Below, piece after piece: positions 8,682-19,770 of a DNA stretch of 64,000 nt (positions are counted from its first letter, which is position 1; the number at the start of each line of letters is the position of its first letter). The stretch is from Lysobacter sp. 5GHs7-4 (GTDB lineage: Bacteria > Pseudomonadota > Gammaproteobacteria > Xanthomonadales > Xanthomonadaceae). The notes below the pieces were generated by a model. The model saw only the letters and a program-made list of their open reading frames with translations, was not told the DNA's origin and made no database searches. Made by a program: the position numbers and the translations under genes. The stretch covers positions 2,498,001-2,562,000 of the forward strand of contig NZ_CP089924.1 in assembly GCF_021284765.1 (NCBI RefSeq). The letters run 5' to 3'.

Positions 8682-9575
8682 ATGCAGTTCAAGGATTACT
8701 ACGAAACCCTGGGCGTGGAGCCCAGCGCCGGCGAGGCCGAGATCAAGACCGCGTACCGGCGGCTGGCACGTAAATACCATCCCGATGTCAGCAAGGAAGC
8801 CGGCGCCGAGGACAAGTTCAAGGCCGTCAACGAGGCGTACGAGGCGCTGCGCGATCCGCAAAAGCGCGCGGCCTACGACCAGCTGCGCGCGCGCGGCTAT
8901 CGCCCGGGCGACGAGGTGCAACCGCCGCCGGGCGGTTTCGGCGGCGGCTACGGCGGCGCCGACTTCGACGAGATCTTCGCCGGCGGCGGTGCGGGTGGCG
9001 GTTTCAGCGATTTCTTCGAAAGCCTGTTCGGGCGCGGTCGTGGCCCGGCTGGCTTCGGCGGCCAGGCCGGTCGGGCGCCGCCGCGCGGCGACACCCGCGC
9101 CAAGCTCGCGGTCTCGCTGGAGACGATCTACGAAGGCGGCTCGGTGCGGATCTCGGTCAACGGACGCACCCTCGAGGTACGCATTCCCAAGGGCATCCAG
9201 CCGGGGCAGATGATCCGGCTGGCAGGGCAAGGCACGCATGGGGATCTGCTGCTGGAAATCGAGTACGCCGCGCATCCGCATTTCGAGGTCGACGGCCGCA
9301 ACGTGATCCACGTGCTGCCGTTGGCGCCGTGGGAAGCGGCCCTGGGCGCCACCATCAGCGTGCCGACCCTGGGCGGCTCGGTCGAGCTGAAGATCCCGCC
9401 GAACTCGGAAGCCGGACGCAAGCTGCGCCTGCGCGGGCGCGGCCTGCCGGGCACGCCGCCGGGCGATCAGATCGTCGAGCTGGAGGTGCTGGCGCCGCGC
9501 GCCGACACCGAAGAGCAGCACGCGGCCTACGCGCGCATGCGCGACGCCTTCGGCGACGATTGGCGGCGCGGCTAA
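8682..9575 (+). CDS. cbpA: DnaJ-family co-chaperone CbpA
   Basis: This 297-residue type II DnaJ protein stimulates DnaK ATPase and delivers unfolded clients. The J domain occupies about residues 4-70 with HPD at 33-35. A Gly/Phe-rich linker follows (about 85-135), then two C-terminal client-binding beta domains. The zinc-finger region of DnaJ itself is absent, which points to CbpA. Length fits the family (about 300). The ATG at 8682 is used because the upstream extension has no similarity to J domains. A heat-shock-like promoter is proposed at 8571-8598. No CbpM gene is visible beside it, unlike in Escherichia coli. Confidence 0.93.
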   Translation: MQFKDYYETLGVEPSAGEAEIKTAYRRLARKYHPDVSKEAGAEDKFKAVNEAYEALRDPQKRAAYDQLRARGYRPGDEVQPPPGGFGGGYGGADFDEIFAGGGAGGGFSDFFESLFGRGRGPAGFGGQAGRAPPRGDTRAKLAVSLETIYEGGSVRISVNGRTLEVRIPKGIQPGQMIRLAGQGTHGDLLLEIEYAAHPHFEVDGRNVIHVLPLAPWEAALGATISVPTLGGSVELKIPPNSEAGRKLRLRGRGLPGTPPGDQIVELEVLAPRADTEEQHAAYARMRDAFGDDWRRG

Positions 9576-9594
9576 GTCCGGATCGAATGCCGTG

Positions 9595-9716
9595 GGGTGC
9601 GGTGAGCGCGGCGAACCGCACCGGCGCGAGTCGCCAACGAAGAACAGGCGCTCCCGTAGGGTGTGGCGAGCCATGGGCGAACCGCATAGTGAGCGATGCG
9701 GCTCACCACGTCCTAC
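9595..9716. repeat. GTAGGGTGCGGTGAGC-type intergenic repeat
   Basis: Two linked elements lie in the 251-bp gap between cbpA and the response regulator. The first is GGGGTGCGGTGAGCG followed by GCGAACCGCACC. The second is a longer imperfect inverted repeat from CCGTAGGGTGTGGCGAGCC to GGCTCACCACGTCCTACGG. A related copy is at 43412-43465 (GCGGCTCACCGCATCCTACG). Small open frames across it are repeat-derived and not called as genes. Confidence 0.6.
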
Positions 9717-9826
9717 GGATCGGATTCATGCGCCGACTCTCCGCGATCGCGACTCGCGTCGCTGCCACAGAAGGCGGTAGGGCGCTAAGGTAACGCGGCG
9801 GACCCGCGACGGCCCGCCCGCGGCGA

Positions 9827-10192
9827 TCAGCCCGGCAACAGCTGGGCGATGATCTCGGACAGGTCGCTTTCGCTGAACGGCTTGGTGATGTAGGCCTTGG
9901 CGCCCTGGCGCATGCCCCAGACCCGGTCGGTGTCCAGATCCTTGGTGGTCACCAGCACGATCGGGATGTGCTTGGTGGTGGCCTCGCGGCAGATCGAGCG
10001 CGTGGCCTGGAAGCCGTTGAGGTTCGGCATGACCACGTCCATCAGGATCAGGTCGGGGATCTCGCGCTTGGCCGCTTCGACGCCGGCGGCGCCGTCCTCG
10101 GCGGTCAAGGCCTCATGCCCCAGCTTCTCGACGATGCGGCGGATGCCCATCAGCTGAGACGGTGAGTCGTCGACGATCAGAATACGCGCCAT
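9827..10192 (-). CDS. pilH: CheY-like single-domain response regulator, PilH-type
   Basis: This 121-residue receiver domain stands alone without an output domain. The acidic pocket (Asp8, Asp9), the phosphoacceptor Asp52 (LILMDVVMP), the conserved Thr/Ser site (VTTKD, about 82-83) and Lys104 are all present. Closest in character are PilH/PilG of the type IV pilus chemosensory (Chp) system, which control pilus extension and twitching. The rest of a pil-chp cluster is not in the window, so the symbol rests on sequence feel and family context. The start at 10192 is chosen over an upstream in-frame ATG because the receiver fold begins here and GGGGGAAAC precedes it. Confidence 0.8.
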   Translation of the reverse strand: MARILIVDDSPSQLMGIRRIVEKLGHEALTAEDGAAGVEAAKREIPDLILMDVVMPNLNGFQATRSICREATTKHIPIVLVTTKDLDTDRVWGMRQGAKAYITKPFSESDLSEIIAQLLPG

Positions 10193-10249
10193 GTGTTTCC
10201 CCCGGGAATGTTGCGATTGTAGCGATGCGCGCTGACGCCGCAATGCCAA

Positions 10250-11242
10250 CTAGATCACGACCAGCGTCCGGCCCAGGGAGCCCCCGGCCAGCATGCCGGG
10301 GAACACCTGGGGCAGCTCCGCCAGCCCCACTTCACGGGTGCATATGCGGTCCAGGTGCGCCGGTTTCCAGTCGCTGCCCAGATGCCGCCAGACTTCGTCA
10401 CGTATCCGGCGCGCGGTGCCGGCCGAGGCCACCCCCAGCAGCGACACGCCGCGGATGATGAACGGCATCACCGTGGCGTCCAGTGCGGGGCTGGCGGCCA
10501 GGCCCGCGCTGGCGACGTTGCCGTAGGGCGCGGTTTGGGCCAGCAGGCTGGTCAGCATCGGCCCGCCGACGTTGTCCAGGCCGCCGCCGAAGCGCGCCGA
10601 TTCCATCGGCCGGGTGGTGGCCAGTGCGTCGCGGCCCAGCACCTGGCTGGCGCCGATCGACTTGAGGTAATCGGTTTGCTCGGCCTTGCCGCTGATCGCA
10701 TGCACCTCGTAGCCGGCGCGGCTGAAGATGTCCAGCGCGAGCGAGCCCACGCCGCCGCTGGCGCCGGTCACCGCCAGCGGGCCCAGTTCGGGCGTCTGGC
10801 GGTTGTCCTGCATGCGGTGCAGGGCCAGCGCGGCGGTGAAGCCGGCGGTGCCCAGGATCATGCTCTCGCGCAGGCTCAGGCCGCCCGGCAGCGGGATCGC
10901 CCACTGCGCTTCCACGCGCGCGTACTCGGCGTAGCCGCCGTCGCGGGTCTCGCTGAGGCCGCAACCGGTGACCAGCACGGCGTCGCCTTCGCGGAAGGCG
11001 CTGTCGGTGGAGGCGACCACGTGGCCGGCAACGTCGATGCCGCCGACCAACGGGAACCGGCGCAGGATCTTGCCTTCGCCGGTGCCGGCCAGGGCGTCCT
11101 TGAAATTGATCGAGGAATAGGCGGTCTTGATCACCACCTCGCCGGGCGAGAGCGCATCGATCGAGATGCGCTCCAAGCCGCTGCGATAGCCGGCGTCGTC
11201 GCTGTGGATGCGGAAGGCGTTGAAGTCGCTGGGTACGGTCAT
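10250..11242 (-). CDS. acuI: YhdH/AcuI-family quinone oxidoreductase-like reductase
   Basis: The 330-residue protein belongs to the zinc-independent medium-chain reductase group that includes AcuI/YhdH, NADPH-dependent acrylyl-CoA reductase. The N-terminal catalytic domain has SINFKDALAGTG, and the Rossmann part has the nucleotide loop TGASGGVGS. The alcohol-dehydrogenase zinc ligands are missing, as expected for the group. AcuI detoxifies acryloyl-CoA to propionyl-CoA, but many homologues have unproven substrates, so the symbol is by family. It lies 57 bases upstream of the response regulator on the same strand. Confidence 0.85.
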   Translation of the reverse strand: MTVPSDFNAFRIHSDDAGYRSGLERISIDALSPGEVVIKTAYSSINFKDALAGTGEGKILRRFPLVGGIDVAGHVVASTDSAFREGDAVLVTGCGLSETRDGGYAEYARVEAQWAIPLPGGLSLRESMILGTAGFTAALALHRMQDNRQTPELGPLAVTGASGGVGSLALDIFSRAGYEVHAISGKAEQTDYLKSIGASQVLGRDALATTRPMESARFGGGLDNVGGPMLTSLLAQTAPYGNVASAGLAASPALDATVMPFIIRGVSLLGVASAGTARRIRDEVWRHLGSDWKPAHLDRICTREVGLAELPQVFPGMLAGGSLGRTLVVI

Positions 11243-11309
11243 GGCGCGTTCTCTGCAGACAGAACGCGATGATAACCGAGCGCGATTGCGCGCCCGGTCA
11301 TGGTCCGAT

Positions 11310-12281
11310 TCAGCCGATCGGGCTGGAAGTGGGTGTGGCTTCGTGCTTGCGCTCTATACCGTCGCTCCATTGCTTGAGCTTGCGGTAGTCGGGCTCGTCC
11401 GGGCCCAGCAGCCGGATGCGGCCTCGCTCGACCTTCCATAACTGCTCGTTCTGGGTGGTGAACACCACGATCGGCGTGCGGTACTGCAAGCTCATGAACA
11501 CATGGAACATGGTCGGTGCGGCCGAGGTCAGGTGCGAGACGAACAGCGACTCGGGTTTGCGCGCCTGATCCAGGGGCGCGTTCACGCAGCCGCGGGTCTG
11601 TTCGTAACGGTCGATCAGGCGCTCGCCCTGGGCATCGATGCGGTACATCGCGTAACCGCCCAGCGGCGCGGATTCGTCCAGCCATGGAGTCATCACGAAC
11701 ACCAGGATCTGGTTTTGGCCGTCCTCTTCGTACTCGAAGGCGACGGTATTGGGCGGGCGTTGGCTGCAATAGACCTGGTCCTGCTGGCGGGCCAGATGCA
11801 GCGCCGCCATCAGCCGTTGCTCGCGGAGTTGCGCGGGCTGCGGCGGTCGCAGGCGGGTGGCGTCGCGCACACCGAGTGGATCGAGACCCAGGGTCGCCGA
11901 TGCGAACGCGACCAACCGGCCGTCGACCTTGCTGAAGTAACGCACATCGATGTCGTCGTCGCGTTCGAGGGTAAGCCAACCCGAGGGTTGGCCGGGCGCG
12001 TCCGGCAGGGCCTTGATCTTGACCAGCTCGTCTGTGGTCAGCCAGGCCGCCAGGTCGTGGCGGCGGATCGCGTTGCCGATGTACTCAGCGATGGCAACGT
12101 CGCGACGGTACTTGTCGGGGATGGTGCAGGTCAGGCGGCGATCGTTCTCGCCGGCGTCGGCTGGCAGCTCGGCGAGCTCGGCGCAGTCGTAGGCCGATTT
12201 CGCGGCCTTGTCCTTGGCACCGGCTGCGAGCGGGCACAGCAGCAGGGCCGCGAGCGCGGCGGTCGCGAATGGATAACGCAT
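11310..12281 (-). CDS. Exported protein of unknown function
   Basis: I do not recognise a named family. The 323-residue product starts with a signal peptide (hydrophobic core about residues 5-20, likely cut after an Ala-rich AAGA), so it should be periplasmic. The mature part has one pair of conserved-looking cysteines (YDCAEL and LTCTIP), another at CSQRPP and one in GCVN. It contains several sentences of alternating beta-strand pattern such as LVFVMTPWL and TPIVVFTTQ. The acuI-like gene lies downstream on the same strand with a 67-base gap; the two are probably unrelated in function. Confidence 0.75.
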   Translation of the reverse strand: MRYPFATAALAALLLCPLAAGAKDKAAKSAYDCAELAELPADAGENDRRLTCTIPDKYRRDVAIAEYIGNAIRRHDLAAWLTTDELVKIKALPDAPGQPSGWLTLERDDDIDVRYFSKVDGRLVAFASATLGLDPLGVRDATRLRPPQPAQLREQRLMAALHLARQQDQVYCSQRPPNTVAFEYEEDGQNQILVFVMTPWLDESAPLGGYAMYRIDAQGERLIDRYEQTRGCVNAPLDQARKPESLFVSHLTSAAPTMFHVFMSLQYRTPIVVFTTQNEQLWKVERGRIRLLGPDEPDYRKLKQWSDGIERKHEATPTSSPIG

Positions 12282-12419
12282 GAGTGCGTCGTGTCCCGAA
12301 TTCCCCGATGTGATGCTAACGCAGGGGAGGGCGGGTTGGGGTTAACGCGCTCGTGGCACGAAAACTACTGACGCTGGAGTACGCAGCGGCGATATCAGCT
12401 CGCGATGGCCGCGCGTGAG

Positions 12420-13052
12420 TCAGCGAGCGCCCGGGGCAGCGGCGTCCGCCGTGCGACAGCGTTCGGGAACCGACGAGCGTGGGTCCATCGGATCGCCGAT
12501 CGGCAGGAGTTCGTTGCTCCAGTAGGCGGCGCAACTGGCGGTATCGATCAGCTCAACGGTCTCGCAGAACACGTCGGGTACCCAGCGTGCCGGCTTGCCG
12601 GGTGTCGCGACGGCCGGCAGCGCGCCCGGCTCCTCGCTGTCGCGCAGGCACGCGGCGACGTTGCGAGAGACCGAACGGCTGCCGTGGCGATCGGTGATGG
12701 TGATCGTCGTGGTCTGGCCGTCGGTGACGCCGGCGCTGTAGACCGATTCGAGTTGGGAGAAGGCCTGCGAAAAGATCAGATCGAACATCGCCCGGCGATG
12801 CGGGTAGGCCAGGCCATAGGCTCGGACCACGTCGCCCTCCTCATTGCGCTCGGAATGCTTGCCGGTTCGGTCGCGACCGACGAACGCCACGTTGCCGCCG
12901 GGGCCGATATGGACCTCGTAGGGCACGCACAGACCGAGGCAGCCGCTGCGCTTGAGCACGACATGGGTGTCGTCGCGAAACTCGGGCTCGACCTTTTCGG
13001 CGGGCTGGCAGGCGCACAAGCCGAGCAACAAGGGCAGCACGAGTGCACGCAT
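12420..13052 (-). CDS. Putative lipoprotein with DUF6438-like domain
   Basis: The 210-residue product begins with a short signal peptide ending in LGLCAC, where Cys15 fits a lipobox. The mature part opens with TCxGxCPxY-like residues (SGCLGLCVPYEV, about 37-48) followed by beta strands. This is the start pattern of DUF6438 proteins, small beta-rich proteins of unknown role found in many proteobacteria and Bacteroidetes. The second half (WVPDVFCETVELIDTAS) has further cysteines that may form disulfides. It is probably a periplasmic outer- or inner-membrane-anchored lipoprotein. Gene borders are free-standing: 138 bases to the next gene downstream. Confidence 0.75.
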   Translation of the reverse strand: MRALVLPLLLGLCACQPAEKVEPEFRDDTHVVLKRSGCLGLCVPYEVHIGPGGNVAFVGRDRTGKHSERNEEGDVVRAYGLAYPHRRAMFDLIFSQAFSQLESVYSAGVTDGQTTTITITDRHGSRSVSRNVAACLRDSEEPGALPAVATPGKPARWVPDVFCETVELIDTASCAAYWSNELLPIGDPMDPRSSVPERCRTADAAAPGAR

Positions 13053-13080
13053 CGTCCGATCTCCTCTGGATCGATGCAGC

Positions 13081-13674
13081 TTAGCGCAGCGCGTTACGGC
13101 GCTTCTCGTCCATCCACTTGCTGGCTTCGGCCGGGCGGTAGTCGCGCATCCAGGTCAGCATCGCGTCCAGGTCGTCGCCGTGCCATAGATCGCGGCGCTG
13201 GTCGGCGTGCAGGAAGCGTTCGGCGACCATGCGATCCAGCATCGTCATCAGCGGCGTATAGAAGCCTTCGACGTCGAGGAAGGCGCAGGGCTTGTCGCCG
13301 ATGCCGAGCTGGCGCCAGGTCAGCATCTCGAACATCTCGTCCAGGGTGCCGAAGCCGCCGGGCAGGGCGACGAAGGCGTCGGCGAGATCGAACATGCGTG
13401 CCTTGCGCTCGTGCATGGAGCCGACCACTTCGAGTTTGGTCAGGCCACGGTGCGCGACTTCCCAGTTGACCAGTTGCTCGGGGATCACGCCGATGGCTTC
13501 GCCGCCGGCTTCCAGCACCGCATCGGCGACCACGCCCATCAGGCCGACGTTACCGCCGCCGTAGACCAGGGCGATGCCGTCGCGGGCCATGCGCTGGCCC
13601 AGCGCCATCGCGCGTTCGGTGTAGATCGGCTGCGAGCCGGAGTTGGAGCCGCAGTAGACGCAAAGCGATTTCAT
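13081..13674 (-). CDS. LOG family protein (cytokinin riboside 5'-monophosphate phosphoribohydrolase type)
   Basis: The 197-residue Rossmann protein carries the LOG signature PGGFGTLDE (residues 105-113) and the nucleotide-binding GGGNVGLMG (39-47). Members hydrolyse nucleoside 5'-monophosphates to base and ribose phosphate. Plant-associated bacteria can thereby release cytokinin, though bacterial members are often general AMP/GMP hydrolases or salvage enzymes, and older annotations call them lysine decarboxylases wrongly. Length matches the family. It lies downstream of lpdA, separated by a strong hairpin, and so is probably transcribed on its own. Confidence 0.92.
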   Translation of the reverse strand: MKSLCVYCGSNSGSQPIYTERAMALGQRMARDGIALVYGGGNVGLMGVVADAVLEAGGEAIGVIPEQLVNWEVAHRGLTKLEVVGSMHERKARMFDLADAFVALPGGFGTLDEMFEMLTWRQLGIGDKPCAFLDVEGFYTPLMTMLDRMVAERFLHADQRRDLWHGDDLDAMLTWMRDYRPAEASKWMDEKRRNALR

Positions 13675-13735
13675 GCTGGTATCCGATGCCGACCGGCGAG
13701 GTTTCGCGTTGCGGCGTAGTGGGGCCGAAATGCAG

Positions 13736-13759
13736 AACGGCGCACCAGGGTGCGCCGTT
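13736..13759 (-). terminator. Hairpin ending the sucA-sucB-lpdA operon
   Basis: The arms AACGGCGCACC (13736-13746) and GGTGCGCCGTT (13749-13759) are perfectly complementary. It sits 18 bases past the lpdA stop on the minus strand. The following sequence is only mildly T-rich. Confidence 0.65.
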
Positions 13760-13776
13760 CCGGTCTTGCAGGCCGA

Positions 13777-15201
13777 TCAGTTGGCCTTGTGGATCGCGCG
13801 CTTGTCGACCGCCATCGCCGCGTCGTGGATCGCCTCCGACAGCGTCGGGTGGGCGTGGCAGATACGGGCGAGGTCGTCGGCGGAGCCGTTGAACTCCATG
13901 GTCAGCACGCCTTCGTGCACCAGCTCCGACACGCCGACGCCGACCAGGTGCAGGCCCAGCACGCGGTCGCTCTCGGCGTGCGCGATGACCTTGACGAAGC
14001 CGGCCGGCTCGCCCATGGCCACGGCGCGGCCGATCGCCGCGAACGGGAAGCTGCCGGTCTTGTACGGCACGCCTTCGGCCTTGAGCTGCTGCTCGGTCTT
14101 GCCGACCCAGGCGATTTCCGGCTCGGTGTAGATCACCCACGGAATGGTGTCGAAATTGACGTGGCCCGGCAGGCCGGCGATCAGCTCGGCCACGGCGATG
14201 CCTTCCTCGAAGCCCTTGTGCGCCAGCATCGGGCCGCGCACGCAGTCGCCGACCGCCCACACGCCGTCGACGCCGGTGTGGCAGTGCTCGTCGACCTCGA
14301 TCTGGCCGCGCTCGTTGAGCTTGACGCCGGTGCCTTCGGCCAGCAGGCCCTTGGACGCGGCGCGGCGGCCGACGGCCACCAGCAGCTTGTCCACGACCAG
14401 TTGCTGATCGGCCTTGCCGTCGTTGTAGGTCAGGTGCACGCCGTCCTTCTTGATTTCGGCCTTGCTGACCTTGGCGCCCAGCTTGATGTCCAGGCCCTGC
14501 TTCTTGAATTCCTTGGCCGCGGTCTTGGCGACCTCGGCATCGGCGGCGGCGAGGAAGTCGGGCAGGGCTTCGAGGATGGTGACCTCCGAACCCAGGCGCT
14601 TCCACACGCTGCCCAGCTCCAGGCCGATCACGCCGGCGCCGATCACGCCCAAACGCTTGGGCACTTCGGTGAAGTCCAGCGCGCCGACGTTGTCGACGAT
14701 CTTGTCGCCGTCGAACTTGGCGAACGGCAGCTCGATCGAATCCGAACCGGCGGCGATGATGACGTTGGTGCCCTTGAGCTCGACCTCGGAGCCGTCGTGC
14801 TGCTTGACCTTGACCACGTTGCCCGGGTGCAGGGTGCCGAAGCCGTAGTACGGCGTGACCTTGTTGGCCTTGAACAGCATCGCGATGCCGCCGGTGAACT
14901 GCTTCACGATCTTGTCCTTGCGGCCGACCATGGTCGCGACGTCGATCTTGGCGTTGTCGGTGGTGATGCCGTGTTCGCCGAACAGGTGCTGCAGGTTCCA
15001 GAACTGGCGCGAGCTGTCGAGCAGGGCCTTGGACGGGATGCAGCCCACGCGCAGGCAGGTGCCGCCCAGGGCGGGCTTGCCGTCCTTACCCAGCGCGGCG
15101 TCGATGCAGGCGGTCTTCAGACCGAGCTGGGCGGCGCGGATGGCGGCGTGGTAGCCGGCCGGGCCGGCGCCGATGACGACTACGTCGAATTGCTCAGACA
15201 T
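13777..15201 (-). CDS. lpdA: Dihydrolipoyl dehydrogenase (E3)
   Basis: This 474-residue flavoprotein reoxidises dihydrolipoamide of 2-oxoacid dehydrogenase complexes, passing electrons to NAD. The FAD motif GAGPAG (11-16), the redox disulfide Cys49/Cys54 in GGTCLRVGC, a second dinucleotide motif (GAGVIGLELGS) and the C-terminal catalytic histidine region (HAHPTLSEA) are all present. The N-terminal lipoyl domain found in some E3 proteins is absent. It is the last gene of sucA-sucB-lpdA; a repeat-filled gap of 146 bases separates it from sucB. Length is standard for the family. Confidence 0.97.
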   Translation of the reverse strand: MSEQFDVVVIGAGPAGYHAAIRAAQLGLKTACIDAALGKDGKPALGGTCLRVGCIPSKALLDSSRQFWNLQHLFGEHGITTDNAKIDVATMVGRKDKIVKQFTGGIAMLFKANKVTPYYGFGTLHPGNVVKVKQHDGSEVELKGTNVIIAAGSDSIELPFAKFDGDKIVDNVGALDFTEVPKRLGVIGAGVIGLELGSVWKRLGSEVTILEALPDFLAAADAEVAKTAAKEFKKQGLDIKLGAKVSKAEIKKDGVHLTYNDGKADQQLVVDKLLVAVGRRAASKGLLAEGTGVKLNERGQIEVDEHCHTGVDGVWAVGDCVRGPMLAHKGFEEGIAVAELIAGLPGHVNFDTIPWVIYTEPEIAWVGKTEQQLKAEGVPYKTGSFPFAAIGRAVAMGEPAGFVKVIAHAESDRVLGLHLVGVGVSELVHEGVLTMEFNGSADDLARICHAHPTLSEAIHDAAMAVDKRAIHKAN

Positions 15202-15220
15202 TCTCGTTCCTTAGCTTTTT

Positions 15221-15340
15221 CCTTCCCCCGCCGGGAGAAGGTGGCCCGTAGGGCCGGATGAGGGTCCGGGGCGAGTATGGAGCGGCGCGCTTGTGCCGGA
15301 CCCTCACCCCAACCCCTCTCCCGGTGGGAGAGGGGCTTGG
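15221..15340. repeat. Palindromic repeat pair between sucB and lpdA
   Basis: The gap holds CCCCGCCGGGAGAAGG, then GATGAGGGTCCGG, and about 30 bases on its inverse CCGGACCCTCACCCC. After that comes a perfect 10-bp hairpin CCCCTCTCCC/GGGAGAGGGG at 15313-15335. It is the same family as 3436-3473. Lying inside an operon, it may cause partial termination or shield the upstream mRNA from exonucleases. Confidence 0.75.
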
Positions 15341-15347
15341 AGCGCAA

Positions 15348-16559
15348 TCACATGCCCAGCAGCATGCGGTGCGGGTTCTCGAGCTGATTCTTGATGTCGA
15401 CCAGGAACAGCACCGCGTCCTTGCCGTCGATGATGCGGTGGTCGTAGGACAGCGCGATGTACATCATCGGCGCGGCGATCACGGCGCCGTTCTCGACGAT
15501 GGCGCGTTCCTTGATCGCGTGCATGCCCAGAATGGCCGACTGCGGCGGGTTCACGATCGGGGTCGACATCAGCGAACCGAAGGTGCCGCCGTTGGTGATG
15601 GTGAAGGTGCCGCCCTGCAGGTCTTCCAGCGCCAGCTTGCCGTCGCGCGCCTTCTTGGCGTAGTCGCCGATGGCCTTCTCGACGTCGGCGAAGCCCATGC
15701 GCTCGACGTTGCGCAGCACCGGCGTGACCAGGCCCTTGTCGGTGGACACGGCGATCGAGATGTCGGCGTAGCCGTGATAGACGATGTCGTTGCCGTCGAC
15801 CGAGGCGTTGACCACCGGATGGCGCTGCAGCGCGTTGGCGGCGGCCTTGGCGAAGAAGCTCATGAAGCCCAGCTTGACGCCGTTGGCCTTCTCGAAGGAC
15901 TCGCCCAGCTCCTTGCGCATGGCCATGACCTTGCCCAGGTTGACTTCGTTGAACGAGGTCAGCATGGCGATGGAGTTCTTCGACTGCATCAGGCGCTCGG
16001 CGATGCGCGCGCGGATGCGGGTCATCGGCACGCGCTCTTCGGCGCGCGCGCCGGCGGCATTGCCGACGCCGCCGGACTTGGCGTAGTTGAGGATGTCTTC
16101 CTTGGTCACCGCGCCCTTACGGCCGGTGCCCTCGACCTGCGATGCGTCGATGCCTTCCTTGTTGGCGGTGAAGCGCGCGCCCGGGGGCAACTGATCGTTG
16201 GCGGCCGGCGCCTTGGCGGCCTCGGCCTTCGGGGTGATCGGCTGCGCGCCGGCGGCCGGCAGCGGGCCGGCCTTGGCGGCGGCCGGAGCGGCTTCGGCGG
16301 CCGGCTTGGCTTCGGCGGCGGCGCCGGCTTCCACGATCGCGATCAGCTGCGAGCTGGTCACGGTGGCGCCTTCCTCGAACTTGATTTCCTTGAGCACGCC
16401 GTCGACCGGCGAGGGGACTTCGAGCACGACCTTGTCGGTTTCGAGGTCGACCAGGTTCTCGTCGCGCTTGACCGCGTCGCCCGGCTTCTTGTGCCACGTG
16501 GCGATGGTGGCGTCGGAGACGGACTCGGGCAGGACGGGGACTTTGATCTCGGTGCTCAT
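15348..16559 (-). CDS. sucB: 2-oxoglutarate dehydrogenase E2, dihydrolipoyllysine succinyltransferase
   Basis: The 403-residue core of the 2-oxoglutarate dehydrogenase complex carries one lipoyl domain (about 1-78, lipoylated Lys43 in ETDKVVLEV). An Ala/Pro/Lys-rich linker follows, then an E1/E3-binding domain (about 125-165) and the C-terminal acyltransferase. The catalytic motif is HRIIDG near the end. A single lipoyl domain and the ending RMLLGM are typical of SucB rather than AceF. It is placed directly after sucA in the same orientation. It transfers succinyl groups to CoA in the TCA cycle. Confidence 0.97.
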   Translation of the reverse strand: MSTEIKVPVLPESVSDATIATWHKKPGDAVKRDENLVDLETDKVVLEVPSPVDGVLKEIKFEEGATVTSSQLIAIVEAGAAAEAKPAAEAAPAAAKAGPLPAAGAQPITPKAEAAKAPAANDQLPPGARFTANKEGIDASQVEGTGRKGAVTKEDILNYAKSGGVGNAAGARAEERVPMTRIRARIAERLMQSKNSIAMLTSFNEVNLGKVMAMRKELGESFEKANGVKLGFMSFFAKAAANALQRHPVVNASVDGNDIVYHGYADISIAVSTDKGLVTPVLRNVERMGFADVEKAIGDYAKKARDGKLALEDLQGGTFTITNGGTFGSLMSTPIVNPPQSAILGMHAIKERAIVENGAVIAAPMMYIALSYDHRIIDGKDAVLFLVDIKNQLENPHRMLLGM

Positions 16560-16638
16560 GGGGTGGGCATCCTGGCTTGCTTGATTGGGTATGTGGCGGA
16601 CGTGGAGCGAATGGGGTGTGGGACGTGACCGGCGCCGA

Positions 16639-19467
<2,829 letters not shown>

Positions 19468-19770
19468 GATGGTTATCGGGAAACTCTAGGGGGCGGAAGA
19501 GGCGTCGCGCGCGGGCCGATGGCGCTTTGCGCGGACATAGGATCGGAATTATAGCGGTAGTGTTAAGGCCAGCGGCATAACTACTTAGGTCTAAGCGACA
19601 GATTTCGTTCGATTTCCGGCTTCCGACCGGGCCGGACCGTCGAACCGGCCGCTGCGGCAAGCCCTGAAAATCTTGGGCTGGGACGCGGCCTTTCAAGCGC
19701 GGCCGCGGGCGCGGTCGCGGGCGCCGCACGGTTTAGTCGCGGCTCAGGCGCGCAGGCGCCGGCGCCGGTT
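19468..19770. other. 303-bp upstream region of sucA
   Basis: No gene is seen here. The half next to sucA is AT-richer than its surroundings and holds a TATAAT box and a small palindrome, both listed separately. The half next to the GNAT gene is a GC-rich run with G/C-only patches (19680-19735) that could fold but shows no clear terminator. Confidence 0.6.
19548..19553 (-). promoter_or_regulatory. -10 element of the sucA promoter
   Basis: A perfect TATAAT reads on the minus strand about 80 bases upstream of the sucA start. The -35 region (GCCGCT at a 17-base spacing) is poor, suggesting activator dependence. A 12-bp palindrome CTTAGGTCTAAG at 19584-19595 sits just upstream, where an activator could bind. 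Confidence 0.5.

Noticed and set aside
9592..9780. Small plus-strand gene between cbpA and the response regulator
   Set aside because: The frame lies entirely on the GTAGGGTGCGGTGAGC repeat and has no ribosome binding site.
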